Virus record (IMG/VR): IMGVR_UViG_3300033571_021855
Location: 1-64,000 of that record
DNA length: 64,000 nucleotides
Direction: 5' to 3' (one strand)
Origin: a virus
The notes under the pieces are model-generated. The model was not told the origin of the DNA. It did no database searches and worked only from the letters and a program-made list of their open reading frames with translations. Shown here piece by piece: positions 31,627 to 41,761 of this stretch; the stretch's first letter is position 1; the number at the start of each line of letters is the position of its first letter. The position numbers were made by a program, and so were the translations under genes.

Positions 31627-33873
31627 ATGGGATTAAACAAACCGTTTAACAGAGACTTCTTCTTAATCAATGGAGCAGTTAAGACAACTGGTGGATCTTT
31701 GCACCTTGCAAAAGGACAATTAGCAGCAGTTGATCAAACTAAAGCTACAGCTGATGGATTGAAAGTTATTTCATCTTTCGCAGGAAAAGCAAAAGATAAA
31801 AAAGATTTTACAATTAGATTAGGTATCGATGGAAAAACTCCAGGTCGTTCTTATTCTGACAAAGACAAATCTACAGTTCCTTTCTCTTTAGATTCAATTC
31901 GTGGATTAGCAGTATCTGCTCCAAAAATTACTGAGCACATCGTTGATGAGGTTGTTATTGGATATGATGGTACTCCAGGATCTGAGTTCAAATGGAAAAC
32001 AGGAGATTCTTATTTCAGATTAGCTCTTAAACTTACAGGTGGAGCAATTGAGTACAGAGGTGGAAAAAACGCTGAAGAGTTCATCGGAATTAATATTGAG
32101 ATTCCTTCATGTGATCCTTTCAACACTTGTGATACTTGTGATAACTGTGATGCAGTTGATTGTAAAGCAATCGTATTAGAAGCAGTTGAGAGATTACGTA
32201 GAAAACAATTAACAGGAGGAAAAACTGTTGCAGACTTTATTGATGTAACACCTGTTTTTGAGTGTACAAATGATATTGCAGCTAACTTGATTCCTTTTAA
32301 CTTCTATACATTAGAGTTATGTGATACAGGTGATGATGTTGCTAAAGCTATCGTTGCAGCACAATACAATGTTCCTGTAAAAAGAATTTTACGTAGTGGA
32401 TCTATTTCTACTTACCAATTATTAGCTGCAAGTGCACCTGCTGATTTCAGTTCAACAGTAGCATCTTTCATTAAAGGATGTGATACTTGTCCTGCTGGAT
32501 ACACTGCAGTAACAGGTGGTTATGTTTACGCATTCACTATTGAAGATGATGGTGTTGACAAAACTGCTTTAATTACAGCAATGGCAAACTACTCAGCAGG
32601 TACAGTTATTAAATCTGGAAATGATGCAGGTGTAGGATTCTATACAGCAGTATTTACAGCTAAAATTACTGATGCACAAATTGCAACTTTATTAGGTGGT
32701 GCAGTTCCAAGCAATACATTCACAGTAGATTTAGTAGGTAAAATTGCTGACTTATGTGATTCTAATGCTGCTGCTACAACTACAGCTTGGACTTTAGGAG
32801 ACACAGTTAATGCAGTTTCTGAAGCGTATGACTTATGGTTAGCTGATGGAGAATGTGGAAATGATAGATTAGTAGAGTTACAAGGTGCTTACACTAACTT
32901 AACTGTTGCTTTAGCTCAATACAGATTGTTAACTTTAACTGGTACTTCTGGAACAGCAGACATTAACATTGGTGGTACTGATTACACAGCAACTTTTGCT
33001 ACTAGTTTAACTCAAACTGCTGCTAACTTTGTTACTGCACATGGAGCTACTATTTTAGCTAACGAAGGTGTTAAAGTTACAGCTGCTTTAGGTGTTTTAA
33101 CTTTTGAAAACATTGGTGTTGCTTTGCCAACTATCTCAATTGCAAATGATGTAAGTGATTTAGATGGTACATTAGCTGCTGCAGTTACTTACACAGCAGG
33201 TTGTCAAACTAAATATACAACTTCAGTTATTTCTAACTTAGTTGGTGAAGAGTGTGATGTTATCTACAAAGATGCTTATATCACTTCAGCTCCTGAGTCT
33301 TATGAAAATATCGACTGGACTGTATCTGCAAGTGAAGCAGCTGTTTCTCCAAGTGGAAACTGTAAATGTGGTATTAGATTTAAATCAAGAGTTTTCGTTT
33401 TAGATGCTGAAGAGGCATTGTACGAAGAAGTTGGTTTCTTAGAAACATCTACAAAAATTCAAGTTGCTGCAGGATTCCCTGAAGAAATTCGTGAGGGTAT
33501 CGGAAGTATTCCAGAAGGTGGATACCAAGGTAAATACTTATCTCGTCAACAACACAGAACACATTTAGCAGGTAACTTACGTAAGAAAGAGCAAGAAGCT
33601 AATGCTTACTTCAGAGGAGAATCTCCAAGATCTTACTTAGGTAAATTATTGAGAGGTGAGACTACAAACTTACCAAACAGTACTGCTCAATATATTCAGT
33701 ATACATTGAAAGTTAGTAACTTTAATCATACACAAGGATTCGCAGGAAGAATTAATGATGATATCGATTACAACTTCTTTGTAGAGATTGGTAGACATAA
33801 TGCAATTGAAGACTTATTAAATAACTTGGCAGCTAATGCAGGAGTTTCTCCAGTACAAGCTTTCCCTATCTAA
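31627..33873 (+). CDS. Structural protein with Cys cluster and shared beta-domain, 748 aa
   Basis: Starts MGLNKPFNRDFFLINGAVKT. A Cys-rich stretch (CDPFNTCDTCDNCDAVDC) lies near residue 162-180 and another Cys pair near 280. Residues 440-500 (GTADINIGGTDYTATF, then SLTQTAANFVTAHG) form a domain that recurs near 62.97-63.16 kb in the muzzle protein. The end (YLSRQQHRTHLAGNLRKKEQ) is helical. High Ala/Thr content and favoured codons suggest an abundant virion protein, perhaps a decoration or collar protein. Name unknown. Confidence 0.6.
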   Translation: MGLNKPFNRDFFLINGAVKTTGGSLHLAKGQLAAVDQTKATADGLKVISSFAGKAKDKKDFTIRLGIDGKTPGRSYSDKDKSTVPFSLDSIRGLAVSAPKITEHIVDEVVIGYDGTPGSEFKWKTGDSYFRLALKLTGGAIEYRGGKNAEEFIGINIEIPSCDPFNTCDTCDNCDAVDCKAIVLEAVERLRRKQLTGGKTVADFIDVTPVFECTNDIAANLIPFNFYTLELCDTGDDVAKAIVAAQYNVPVKRILRSGSISTYQLLAASAPADFSSTVASFIKGCDTCPAGYTAVTGGYVYAFTIEDDGVDKTALITAMANYSAGTVIKSGNDAGVGFYTAVFTAKITDAQIATLLGGAVPSNTFTVDLVGKIADLCDSNAAATTTAWTLGDTVNAVSEAYDLWLADGECGNDRLVELQGAYTNLTVALAQYRLLTLTGTSGTADINIGGTDYTATFATSLTQTAANFVTAHGATILANEGVKVTAALGVLTFENIGVALPTISIANDVSDLDGTLAAAVTYTAGCQTKYTTSVISNLVGEECDVIYKDAYITSAPESYENIDWTVSASEAAVSPSGNCKCGIRFKSRVFVLDAEEALYEEVGFLETSTKIQVAAGFPEEIREGIGSIPEGGYQGKYLSRQQHRTHLAGNLRKKEQEANAYFRGESPRSYLGKLLRGETTNLPNSTAQYIQYTLKVSNFNHTQGFAGRINDDIDYNFFVEIGRHNAIEDLLNNLAANAGVSPVQAFPI

Positions 33874-33893
33874 TAGGTAAACATAATAAAAAA

Positions 33894-33922
33894 GGAAGAG
33901 AGGTAACCGCCTCTCTTTTTTT
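33894..33922 (+). terminator. Terminator, GAGAGG hairpin with U-tract
   Basis: AGAGAGG / CCTCTCT arms enclosing TAACCG and followed by seven T. The same hairpin recurs at 37574-37603. It ends the capsid-region transcript. Confidence 0.8.
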
Positions 33923-33943
33923 GTTTTAGGAAAGTTTATAATT

Positions 33944-33974
33944 TTGTGCTATACTTAATTTTACATTAAATTTG
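33944..33974 (+). promoter_or_regulatory. Late promoter before fibre genes, TTG-N20-TAAATTTG
   Basis: TTG (33944-33946), 20 bases, TAAATTTG (33967-33974). Flanked by TTTTAGGAAA (33924-33933) and its complement TTTCCTAAAA (33977-33986), which could fold or bind protein around the promoter. Confidence 0.7.
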
Positions 33975-34012
33975 TTTTTCCTAAAACCTCAAATCATAAT
34001 AAAAAAGACATT

Positions 34013-35566
34013 ATGCCAATAAATGGAATTTTAGTAAATACTTTAAAGAAGGCTAAAAGCTTGAGTGGATCTGAACGTATACCTGTTTATACAACAACAA
34101 AATCCAAACCATCAAAGTTTACAACGGTTGATGACATATTAGCTAAAGTATCTTCTCCAACAACAGGAGCAATAGTTGACTCATTAGATAATCAAACAAA
34201 CAGTTTACAACTAGCAACAGTTAATGGCACATCCTTACTCCAAAATATTGATATTCCTGTAAGTTCAGCATTGAACTACGCAAATACATTTTTTGTAGAT
34301 CCTGTAAACGGAAATGACTCGACAGGAGAAGTGAATAGATTTGATAAACCTTACTTTTCGTATTATGCAGCAGGTTTAGCTGCAATAGCATTAGCACCTA
34401 CACAAACATCTCCGGCATTAATAGTATTACGTAAAGGGACATATATAGATTATATGCTTCTTAGACCATATGTATATATAAAATGCGAAGAAGGTGTTGT
34501 ATTTACATTTGGTGGTTTTTTTGATGATGCAAGTACAGGTGTTTGTAAGATATATGGAAATGCTTGTTTTTATACAAACTCTAGACCATTGACTCAAAAT
34601 TATGGAAGTGATATATACTTTGAATTTGATAAAGTAGATATGCAATCTACATTGATAGGTTGGGCTATATTATCAAGTTATGTAAGTGGGACTTGTAAAT
34701 TACATGTGGTTTGTAATAGCATAGATACTAATGGTTCAAATAACACAATAGTTACTCTTAGATATGGTGTTGAAGCTACACTAAATGTTAGAAATTATAT
34801 ACAAGGTCCGAGGAAAACATTCAGTACAATAGGTATGTCAAATACTATAAAAATATACTGCCCTAAGATAGTTGCCACAAATAGAACACCCTATAATGCA
34901 GGAAATATTCAAAATAAAAGTTGCGTAACCCAACAAGCTTCGACTTCGACAGCAGTGTTAGAGATATACGGAGATTTATATAATTTATCAGATAACTTTT
35001 CATATGCACCTGGATCTACAGGACAACAAGCATGTCTACACTCAATACAATCAGCATTAGGTGCTGTGACAAGAGTGTATGGTAACTTATATGCAGGTGA
35101 TACTTTCGGTATTTATACAGTGTATGCTTCAGGAAATGATTATACAAAGTATGATATAAAAGGTAATATAAGTTCTAAGTCTATTCCTATTTGTTTGTTA
35201 GGTGCAGGAAATGTAGTTAAACTAGAAGGAGAAGTTACAAAAGTATTAAATGATTCTATTGCAGGCTCTTGTATATATGCAGTAAATAGTTGTGAAGTAT
35301 ATGCTAAAAACACACACTTAAAAAATTATAACACTGTAAATTCAGGTATTGTAGCCTTAGATAATGTTGCAGCAAAAGCGTACTTTTATAATTGTACAGC
35401 TTATAGCACAGGATCTGGTGATAAGTTTTTGAGAGATACAAGTGTAGGATCTTTTGGATGTGTAAATACAAAAGGTAACATTCCTTTAGGAGCTGCCGTA
35501 GCAACTCCGGTATTTTCACCGCAAGGTTATACTCAAGTGACAGGTGTTACAGTTCCAAACTTCTAA
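34013..35566 (+). CDS. Fibre-type beta-helix protein, copy 1, 517 aa
   Basis: An N-terminal anchor (MPINGILVNTLKKAKSLSGS, then DDILAKV) is followed by a right-handed parallel beta-helix signalled by FFVDPVNGNDSTGEVNRFDK, a start common to pectate-lyase-like phage fibres, and many short repeated strands. It ends QVTGVTVPNF. Probably a head or tail fibre or depolymerase binding host surface glycans. No catalytic residues could be assigned. It is a close paralogue of the next gene, with anchor and C-terminal end best conserved. Confidence 0.75.
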   Translation: MPINGILVNTLKKAKSLSGSERIPVYTTTKSKPSKFTTVDDILAKVSSPTTGAIVDSLDNQTNSLQLATVNGTSLLQNIDIPVSSALNYANTFFVDPVNGNDSTGEVNRFDKPYFSYYAAGLAAIALAPTQTSPALIVLRKGTYIDYMLLRPYVYIKCEEGVVFTFGGFFDDASTGVCKIYGNACFYTNSRPLTQNYGSDIYFEFDKVDMQSTLIGWAILSSYVSGTCKLHVVCNSIDTNGSNNTIVTLRYGVEATLNVRNYIQGPRKTFSTIGMSNTIKIYCPKIVATNRTPYNAGNIQNKSCVTQQASTSTAVLEIYGDLYNLSDNFSYAPGSTGQQACLHSIQSALGAVTRVYGNLYAGDTFGIYTVYASGNDYTKYDIKGNISSKSIPICLLGAGNVVKLEGEVTKVLNDSIAGSCIYAVNSCEVYAKNTHLKNYNTVNSGIVALDNVAAKAYFYNCTAYSTGSGDKFLRDTSVGSFGCVNTKGNIPLGAAVATPVFSPQGYTQVTGVTVPNF

Positions 35567-35645
35567 AATTAACTTGTTTTATAAATTACAATATTTTTTG
35601 AAGAGAGATTAAACTTAATTAATTTTACAATATAATATATAGATT

Positions 35646-37211
35646 ATGCCAATAAACGGACTTTCAGTAAACACTCTTAAAAAAGATAAAAATTTGTCTG
35701 GCGAAGAGCGTATACCGTTATATACAACAACAAAATCAAGACCTGCAGCATTTACTACAGTAGATGATATATTAGCTAAAGTTCCTGCTCCAGCACCTTC
35801 AGGTGTCACAGCTATAAATGGACAAACAGGTAATTTAAATCTAGCCTCAATTAATGGAGTATCTTTGTTGCAAAACATTGATATCACTTTAAGTGCTTCA
35901 GTTAACTATGCAAATGTATTCTTTGTTGATCCAGATCCATTAAACGGAAATGATTCAACAGGAGAAGTGAATAGATTTGATAAACCTTACCGTACTTATG
36001 ATGCTGCATCAACAGCAGCTCTTGCTCTTTCTCCTACAATAAGTGCACCTGCGTTAGTTGTCCTTAGAAAAGGTGTCTATGTTGACAACATGTTATTAAA
36101 ACCTTATGTGTATGTAAATTGTGAAGAAGGTGTTGTATTCACTAACGGTGGTTTTTTTGATGACGTGAATACAGGAGTATGTAAAATATATGGACACGCT
36201 TGTTTTTATAGCAATGCAAGAGCATTGATACAACAATATACTACTAACATATATCTAGAATTTGATGAATCTATACAAGATGCAACAAGTTTTTTAGGTG
36301 TTATAGAGTCAAAGATTTTAGTTGGTTATACAAATGCTCAATTACATATAAGATGTAACAAGTTAGAATCAAACTGTAAGAATGGATATCTTGTAACATT
36401 TAGAGGAAGTACGTTTGTTACATTAGAGGTTTCTAAACACATGGCTGGTCCAGGTAAGTTAATAAATCTTTCGGCTAACTCACCATCGAGTGCCTTTGTA
36501 GGTACAGCTATTGTCAAGTGCCCAAAAATAATTTCAGATAATAGAACAACAACTTATGACAGCAGATTAAAAGTATGTGTATTATCACAAGCAAGTTCCG
36601 GGACACTTGAAATCTACGGTGATTTGATAAATAATTCAAACACATTTGTTTATGGTCCAGGTACTATATACCAAGCAGCATGCATTTCTACATTGCAAAA
36701 TCCAGGTGGTATTATAAGAGTATATGGTAATCTATATGCAAATGAAGGTTTTGGTGTATACGGTGTTAGTGCTTCAGGTAATGACTATATGAGTTACGAT
36801 ATAAAAGGAAACATATTTTCAAAATATATACCTGTATTATTATTAGGACATGGTAACAAAATAAAACTTGAAGGAGAGGTAACAAAAGTATTAAACGATT
36901 CTCTTGCAGGACCTTGTGTTTATGCTGTAAACAGTTGTGAAGTGTATGCTAAAAACGTATTGTTTAAGAACTACAATACAGTTAACTCAAACGTTATTGC
37001 TTTAGATGCTGTTACAACAAAAGGATATTTTTACAACTGTGTGGCTTACTCATCAGGAGCAGGAGATAGATTTTTAAACGACACAAGTGTTGGTTCTTTT
37101 GGATGTAACAATGTAAAAGGAAACGTATTGATTGGTGGAGCACTAGGAACAACATTGTTCACACCCCAAGATTATACACAAGTATCAGGATTAGTATTAC
37201 CAAATTTTTAA
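35646..37211 (+). CDS. Fibre-type beta-helix protein, copy 2, 521 aa
   Basis: Same plan as the gene before it: anchor MPINGLSVNTLKKDKNLSGE, the FFVDPDPLNGNDSTGEVNRF signature, beta-helix and the end YTQVSGLVLPNF. The middle (about 200-330) diverges more than the ends, as expected for receptor-binding regions after duplication. No promoter consensus was found in the 79-base gap, so it is probably co-transcribed with copy 1. Confidence 0.75.
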   Translation: MPINGLSVNTLKKDKNLSGEERIPLYTTTKSRPAAFTTVDDILAKVPAPAPSGVTAINGQTGNLNLASINGVSLLQNIDITLSASVNYANVFFVDPDPLNGNDSTGEVNRFDKPYRTYDAASTAALALSPTISAPALVVLRKGVYVDNMLLKPYVYVNCEEGVVFTNGGFFDDVNTGVCKIYGHACFYSNARALIQQYTTNIYLEFDESIQDATSFLGVIESKILVGYTNAQLHIRCNKLESNCKNGYLVTFRGSTFVTLEVSKHMAGPGKLINLSANSPSSAFVGTAIVKCPKIISDNRTTTYDSRLKVCVLSQASSGTLEIYGDLINNSNTFVYGPGTIYQAACISTLQNPGGIIRVYGNLYANEGFGVYGVSASGNDYMSYDIKGNIFSKYIPVLLLGHGNKIKLEGEVTKVLNDSLAGPCVYAVNSCEVYAKNVLFKNYNTVNSNVIALDAVTTKGYFYNCVAYSSGAGDRFLNDTSVGSFGCNNVKGNVLIGGALGTTLFTPQDYTQVSGLVLPNF

Positions 37212-37215
37212 AAAA

Positions 37216-37548
37216 ATGAATATAATTAAATTAACATACAAAGTAAAATCTTTAGCAGGAGACTTCGATACATCTGTTGAATGTGATTTTTTAAATGACA
37301 ATACAAGCTTTCTTGAAGTAACAGATCTTGTAAAAAAAGATTTGACTATTTACAATAAGTTTGTCGATGGAATTGCTTCTGCTTACATGACTGATTATAT
37401 TGATGGATCAGTAAATTCTGAAGCATTATCTGTAGCTACAATCAGAGTAAACGACTGGCTAGTTGAAGGTGGATATGATGCACTAACAACTGCTGAGAAA
37501 ACAATCTATAACAATTTCCAATCACTTATAGAAAAACATATTCAATAA
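37216..37548 (+). CDS. Hypothetical protein, 110 aa, fibre-associated
   Basis: Four bases after the second fibre. Starts MNIIKLTYKVKSLAGDFDTS; a small alpha/beta protein with ordinary composition. A fibre assembly chaperone or cap is plausible from position only. A terminator follows. Confidence 0.55.
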   Translation: MNIIKLTYKVKSLAGDFDTSVECDFLNDNTSFLEVTDLVKKDLTIYNKFVDGIASAYMTDYIDGSVNSEALSVATIRVNDWLVEGGYDALTTAEKTIYNNFQSLIEKHIQ

Positions 37549-37573
37549 GTAGTAAATTTAAAATATGAAAATA

Positions 37574-37603
37574 AAGGGAGGTAACCGCCTCTCTTTTTTT
37601 TTG
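37574..37603 (+). terminator. Terminator, GGGAGG hairpin with U-tract
   Basis: GGGAGG / CCTCTC arms around TAACCG, followed by nine T: near copy of the hairpin at 33894-33922. Confidence 0.75.
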
Positions 37604-37623
37604 TTTTAAGAAAGTCTATGATT

Positions 37624-37654
37624 TTGTTGACTACTCAATTTTAGAGTAAATTTG
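37624..37654 (+). promoter_or_regulatory. Late promoter, TTG-N20-TAAATTTG with dyad
   Basis: TTG (37624-37626), 20 bases, TAAATTTG (37647-37654). An inverted repeat TTTTAGAGT / ACTCTAAAA (37639-37665) is centred on the -7 element. Confidence 0.7.
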
Positions 37655-37687
37655 AAACTCTAAAACCTCAGAACTAAAACAATTTTT

Positions 37688-37978
37688 ATGAAATATACAA
37701 AATTAGATCCTAATGCATTTCATACAATGCAATCATTAAATAAACAATTATGTTTAGTTAAAGAGTTACTTTTAGAAGAGTCTTCAAAAATGGCAAGAAT
37801 TCAAGCTTCTTCGAATTATAATAGAGCCTTAACCTATGATCCAGTTGGTACAGATAATGTTATCAGCATACTTCATTCAGGTACTACACCAAATGGTGTT
37901 GAAACTATTACAGAGATATTTACTTATATCAACTCTGCAATAAATGGTTCAAATGTGACTAATATAGCTTATTCATAA
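37688..37978 (+). CDS. Hypothetical protein, 96 aa, fibre-associated
   Basis: Starts MKYTKLDPNAFHTMQSLNKQ with a helical first half and a Gly/Thr/Asn-rich second half (SGTTPNGVETITEIFTYINS). It may be a short fibre adaptor. No family is recognised. First gene after the duplicated promoter unit. Confidence 0.55.
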   Translation: MKYTKLDPNAFHTMQSLNKQLCLVKELLLEESSKMARIQASSNYNRALTYDPVGTDNVISILHSGTTPNGVETITEIFTYINSAINGSNVTNIAYS

Positions 37979-37984
37979 TAGACC

Positions 37985-40126
37985 ATGGCTTATAAAATTA
38001 ATCCTATAACAGGTAAGCATGATTATTATCAATTACCGGTAGTAACACCATCTGAGGTTGTAAATTTTGATCAATTGACACCAACATCACCTGGAGTAAT
38101 TTTTGATCCTAATACACCTGCAACAGCAGATGTACTATATGTATCTTCAGTTGATGCAAGTACTTGGATTTACAGTGGCACTTCTTATATTACATATGCA
38201 CCTGTAACTGTTCCATCTACACCTTTTTATTTATTAGGAACAACAGTAGATGCAGGAGGAAATAAGACAGCAGCTATTCAGCATTTAGGCCCATTAAGAG
38301 CAACTACATTTACAGGTAATGGCTTAAATATTACAGGAATAAATGCTGCTAATCTAGCAACAGGTGTAGTAAATGTGAACCGTCTAGGGTTATCAGGGAC
38401 AAGGGATAATACAACTTTTCTAAGAGGAGATAATACTTGGGCAACAATTACGTTAGGAGGAAAGGTAGGTATTCCAAACCAAACAACTGGAATATTCACT
38501 TACTATACAACATTAGAATTAGCAAGAGATGCTGCTGTATTCGGAGACACTATATTTGTATTCCCAGGATCATATACTGTAACAACTACTGCTACTAATG
38601 GTATTGCTAAATCAGGTGTAAATTGGTTCTTTTATCCGGGTGCTGTTATAACAAAGGTAACTAACGGATGGATGTTTAGTTTGTCGGGATTAGCTAGTAC
38701 TTGTAATGTTTATGGTAAAGGTACTTTCTACAAAACAGGTGGTACTCAAGGTGTTCATTGGGCAGGTGATGATAGCACAAGTATATCCCTAGATTTTACT
38801 TTTGAAGCAGATTTTGTACAACAGACAGTTGTAGCAGCTACTTTCTCAATATATAATAATGCATTTGCCGTATATAATGTAAGACACGCTATTGCATCAG
38901 GAAGTCACTTATTATATATTGCTTACCAAAGTAATGTATTAGTAAATACACATACATTCAGATGTACTGCAGGATCAGCTATAAGATTCAATAGTGGTAG
39001 CACATATATTACAGTAAATGCTAGCTTATTACAGTCTACTACTGCCGATGCTGTAGGTGCTATGTATCAAATTATAAATGGCACATTTAACGTAGGTAGA
39101 GCTGTTGGTTCTGTTTATGGTTATGGAACTAATGGAGGTGCAGTAGATATTACTGTTACTGGCTATGCTAACGGTATAGCAATGACTAGTGGTGGAAACT
39201 TTAATCATAATGGTACTTGTGCTTATTTGTATAATACAGGTGGTAATTTCAAAGGGGGTACTGTTGGCTATGCTACTATAAATGGGGGAACAGTTTCCTA
39301 TAAAGCAGATAGTGGAACAAATGCTAATCATACTATTACAGGAGGTTTTGCAAATATAGAATTACCATACCACGGTTACTCATTCGCCTTAAATGCTACA
39401 GGGGGTAAAACAATACTTTGGGGCAATGGTTCTAATGTATTCACTCTTGGAGCAAGAATTATTGCAGGTGGAACTGTAGTAGTAAATGGTGAATTTGAAT
39501 ATGGAGGTACTGACTATTTAGGAAATAGAGATGCATTTACATTAAACTCAGGTAAGTTAGTAATCAACGGAAGAATTAAAAATCTTCTTACAGCTCAAGC
39601 TACAGGTACTTGTGTTACTTACAACGGTGGTACTTTAGTATGTAACGGTGCAGTATTACTTACATCAAACGTAGAAGTTCCACCTATTATTGTTGGTGGT
39701 GCAAACAGAGATATTAAAGTACTTACAGGTGGTTTAAATACTAATAGAATTACAGGTTTAACTTCTGCTAAAAAAGCTAAAAGAAAATATATTGTTGATA
39801 GTGTTGTTTCAACATCAGTTGACCTAAACGATGGTACAGGTTTAGGTGAAACTTTTACTGAAAGTGATGTAGCAACATATAACACTCGTCAATTACTTGC
39901 ACAAAGAATGGCGGCATTAATAAATGCTTCAGGAACGTTAGATCTCACTGCTTCCCAAGACACCCCAGGTACAGATCTTTACTTTTATATAGAGTCAGAT
40001 ATCGCAGGTACTCCATTTACTAATAATTCATTAATAAATCTAACAGGTAGTATTATAAGAGAGAATAGTTATGCGTTGACAAACATTACAGGTGGTACTA
40101 TTATAGAAGATGCTGACGTAGAATAA
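37985..40126 (+). CDS. Tail/head fibre protein, 713 aa
   Basis: The N-terminus AYKINPITGKHDYYQ is an anchor also used, in variant form, by the 1737-residue fibre (WKFNPFTGTLDYYE). Residues 95-155 contain the fibre-typical FLRGDNTWATI turn. A beta-helix of Gly/Thr/Asn-rich strands follows. The segment beginning FTYYTTLELARDAAVFGDTI is shared with the next gene. Probably trimeric, contacting the host surface. Confidence 0.75.
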   Translation: MAYKINPITGKHDYYQLPVVTPSEVVNFDQLTPTSPGVIFDPNTPATADVLYVSSVDASTWIYSGTSYITYAPVTVPSTPFYLLGTTVDAGGNKTAAIQHLGPLRATTFTGNGLNITGINAANLATGVVNVNRLGLSGTRDNTTFLRGDNTWATITLGGKVGIPNQTTGIFTYYTTLELARDAAVFGDTIFVFPGSYTVTTTATNGIAKSGVNWFFYPGAVITKVTNGWMFSLSGLASTCNVYGKGTFYKTGGTQGVHWAGDDSTSISLDFTFEADFVQQTVVAATFSIYNNAFAVYNVRHAIASGSHLLYIAYQSNVLVNTHTFRCTAGSAIRFNSGSTYITVNASLLQSTTADAVGAMYQIINGTFNVGRAVGSVYGYGTNGGAVDITVTGYANGIAMTSGGNFNHNGTCAYLYNTGGNFKGGTVGYATINGGTVSYKADSGTNANHTITGGFANIELPYHGYSFALNATGGKTILWGNGSNVFTLGARIIAGGTVVVNGEFEYGGTDYLGNRDAFTLNSGKLVINGRIKNLLTAQATGTCVTYNGGTLVCNGAVLLTSNVEVPPIIVGGANRDIKVLTGGLNTNRITGLTSAKKAKRKYIVDSVVSTSVDLNDGTGLGETFTESDVATYNTRQLLAQRMAALINASGTLDLTASQDTPGTDLYFYIESDIAGTPFTNNSLINLTGSIIRENSYALTNITGGTIIEDADVE

Positions 40127-40136
40127 AACAAGAATT

Positions 40137-41747
40137 ATGGCTATAGAAATTATAAATAAAACAGGTGGTCCTTTTCCTGTTACTAGACAAGTAGGAAGTT
40201 CTGCAGATCACGCAGGTTTACCTAATAACTGTTACTTTGAGCAAATAGATATGAACTATCTTGTTAGAAAGAAAGATTCTTCAGGTGCTATTGTTGATGC
40301 TTTTGGTACAGCAGGAGGTCTTATAGCTGTTGTACCTCATGATAATGGTTTACCAGTTTATTACGCTACTGTAGATTTAGCTTTTGCTGCTTCTACGCCT
40401 GGAGATATGATTGTTGTTTATCCAGGAACTTACACTACAACAACTACAGCAGCTAATGGTTTATTAAAAGATGGTATCAATTGGTATTTTCATCCAGGTG
40501 CTATTTTAAGTAAATCTACAACAGGACCAATGTTTAGAAATAATGCATTTACTTCTAGTACAAATGTATACGGATATGGTAAATTTTCTACTTCTAACGT
40601 TGCAACTAATGTCTATATTATTGAAGGATCAAGAATGAATGTAGACACTACTTTTGAAGCAATATATGCTTCTTCTAGCACAACTCACACAATAAGAACA
40701 AACTGTACAGCAGGAACATATACTGCTTTAAATACTAACAGTGTTAAAATTAATAATGTAATATCCACAAACGGTTCAGCTTTCTATACTAGTGGGGCAG
40801 GATTGTTGATGGATATAGATTTTCGAAATTGTCAATCTACTTCTACATATGCTATTTATATAGGAGCTCCAGAAACAATAGGAAGAATAAATACTATTAA
40901 TGTTAAATCATCTACATCTACAGCAATTCTTGCGGATTATACAAGTTATAATTCAAGAATATCTTTTAACGGTGTTTCTTACATTCCAGGAGGAAGTGGA
41001 TCTTCATTCTTTTTAGATGGAGATAGTTATGCTAACTTGTCTTATTTCAACATCAATGCTCCTAGTGGTATGATGGAAATATCAGCTACAGGTACTAAAA
41101 TAATGACACTAGAACTTGCATCAGGTGCTATTGTAAATTCTAGTATTATATGGTCTAAAGTTACAATGTACGCTGATGTACTTAAATTTACAGGTACTTG
41201 TATTTATTTAGATTTAAGAGCTGGTGAATTTCACGGAGAAGTTACAGGAGCACTAGTGCAATCAGGTGGTAGATTTAATGGAGTTATTAGATACTCAGGT
41301 AGAGGTGATTTTTCAGGTGCTACTATTTCAGGAGGTGTTGCTATAATCCAAGATTTTGGGCATATATATAATAAACTTACTGTATCAGGAACAGCAGATG
41401 TTAGTTTATACAGTTACTATACTGGTGCAAATAATGGTGGAGCTGGTTATAATGGTACAATATCATTAACAGCAGGAACGCTTAGAATACTAGGACCTAT
41501 CAAGAACTTAAACACAGCTAATACAAGTGGAACTTACCCTTGCATAGATTGGACAGGTGGTACATTGATACTTCATTCATCAGCTTCTTTTTATTGTGGT
41601 TCTTCAGATAGTGCTGCAATTAAAGCAACAGGATCAATGACTGGTAAAATATACGGTAATGTTGTTTCAAATACAGCAGATACAGGAACAATAACTTGGC
41701 AAGTAGGGACAGGAGCAAATAGAATAGTAGATACAAATGTAAGATAA
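40137..41747 (+). CDS. Tail/head fibre protein, paralogue, 536 aa
   Basis: A distinct N-terminus (MAIEIINKTGGPFPVTRQVG) is followed by VYYATVDLAFAASTPGDMIV and DGINWYFHPGAILSKS, clearly homologous to the gene before it, and a beta-helix to the end. The shared core with different anchors suggests domain shuffling among fibres of this phage. Confidence 0.7.
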   Translation: MAIEIINKTGGPFPVTRQVGSSADHAGLPNNCYFEQIDMNYLVRKKDSSGAIVDAFGTAGGLIAVVPHDNGLPVYYATVDLAFAASTPGDMIVVYPGTYTTTTTAANGLLKDGINWYFHPGAILSKSTTGPMFRNNAFTSSTNVYGYGKFSTSNVATNVYIIEGSRMNVDTTFEAIYASSSTTHTIRTNCTAGTYTALNTNSVKINNVISTNGSAFYTSGAGLLMDIDFRNCQSTSTYAIYIGAPETIGRINTINVKSSTSTAILADYTSYNSRISFNGVSYIPGGSGSSFFLDGDSYANLSYFNINAPSGMMEISATGTKIMTLELASGAIVNSSIIWSKVTMYADVLKFTGTCIYLDLRAGEFHGEVTGALVQSGGRFNGVIRYSGRGDFSGATISGGVAIIQDFGHIYNKLTVSGTADVSLYSYYTGANNGGAGYNGTISLTAGTLRILGPIKNLNTANTSGTYPCIDWTGGTLILHSSASFYCGSSDSAAIKATGSMTGKIYGNVVSNTADTGTITWQVGTGANRIVDTNVR

Positions 41748-41761
41748 GTAAATTAAGAATT

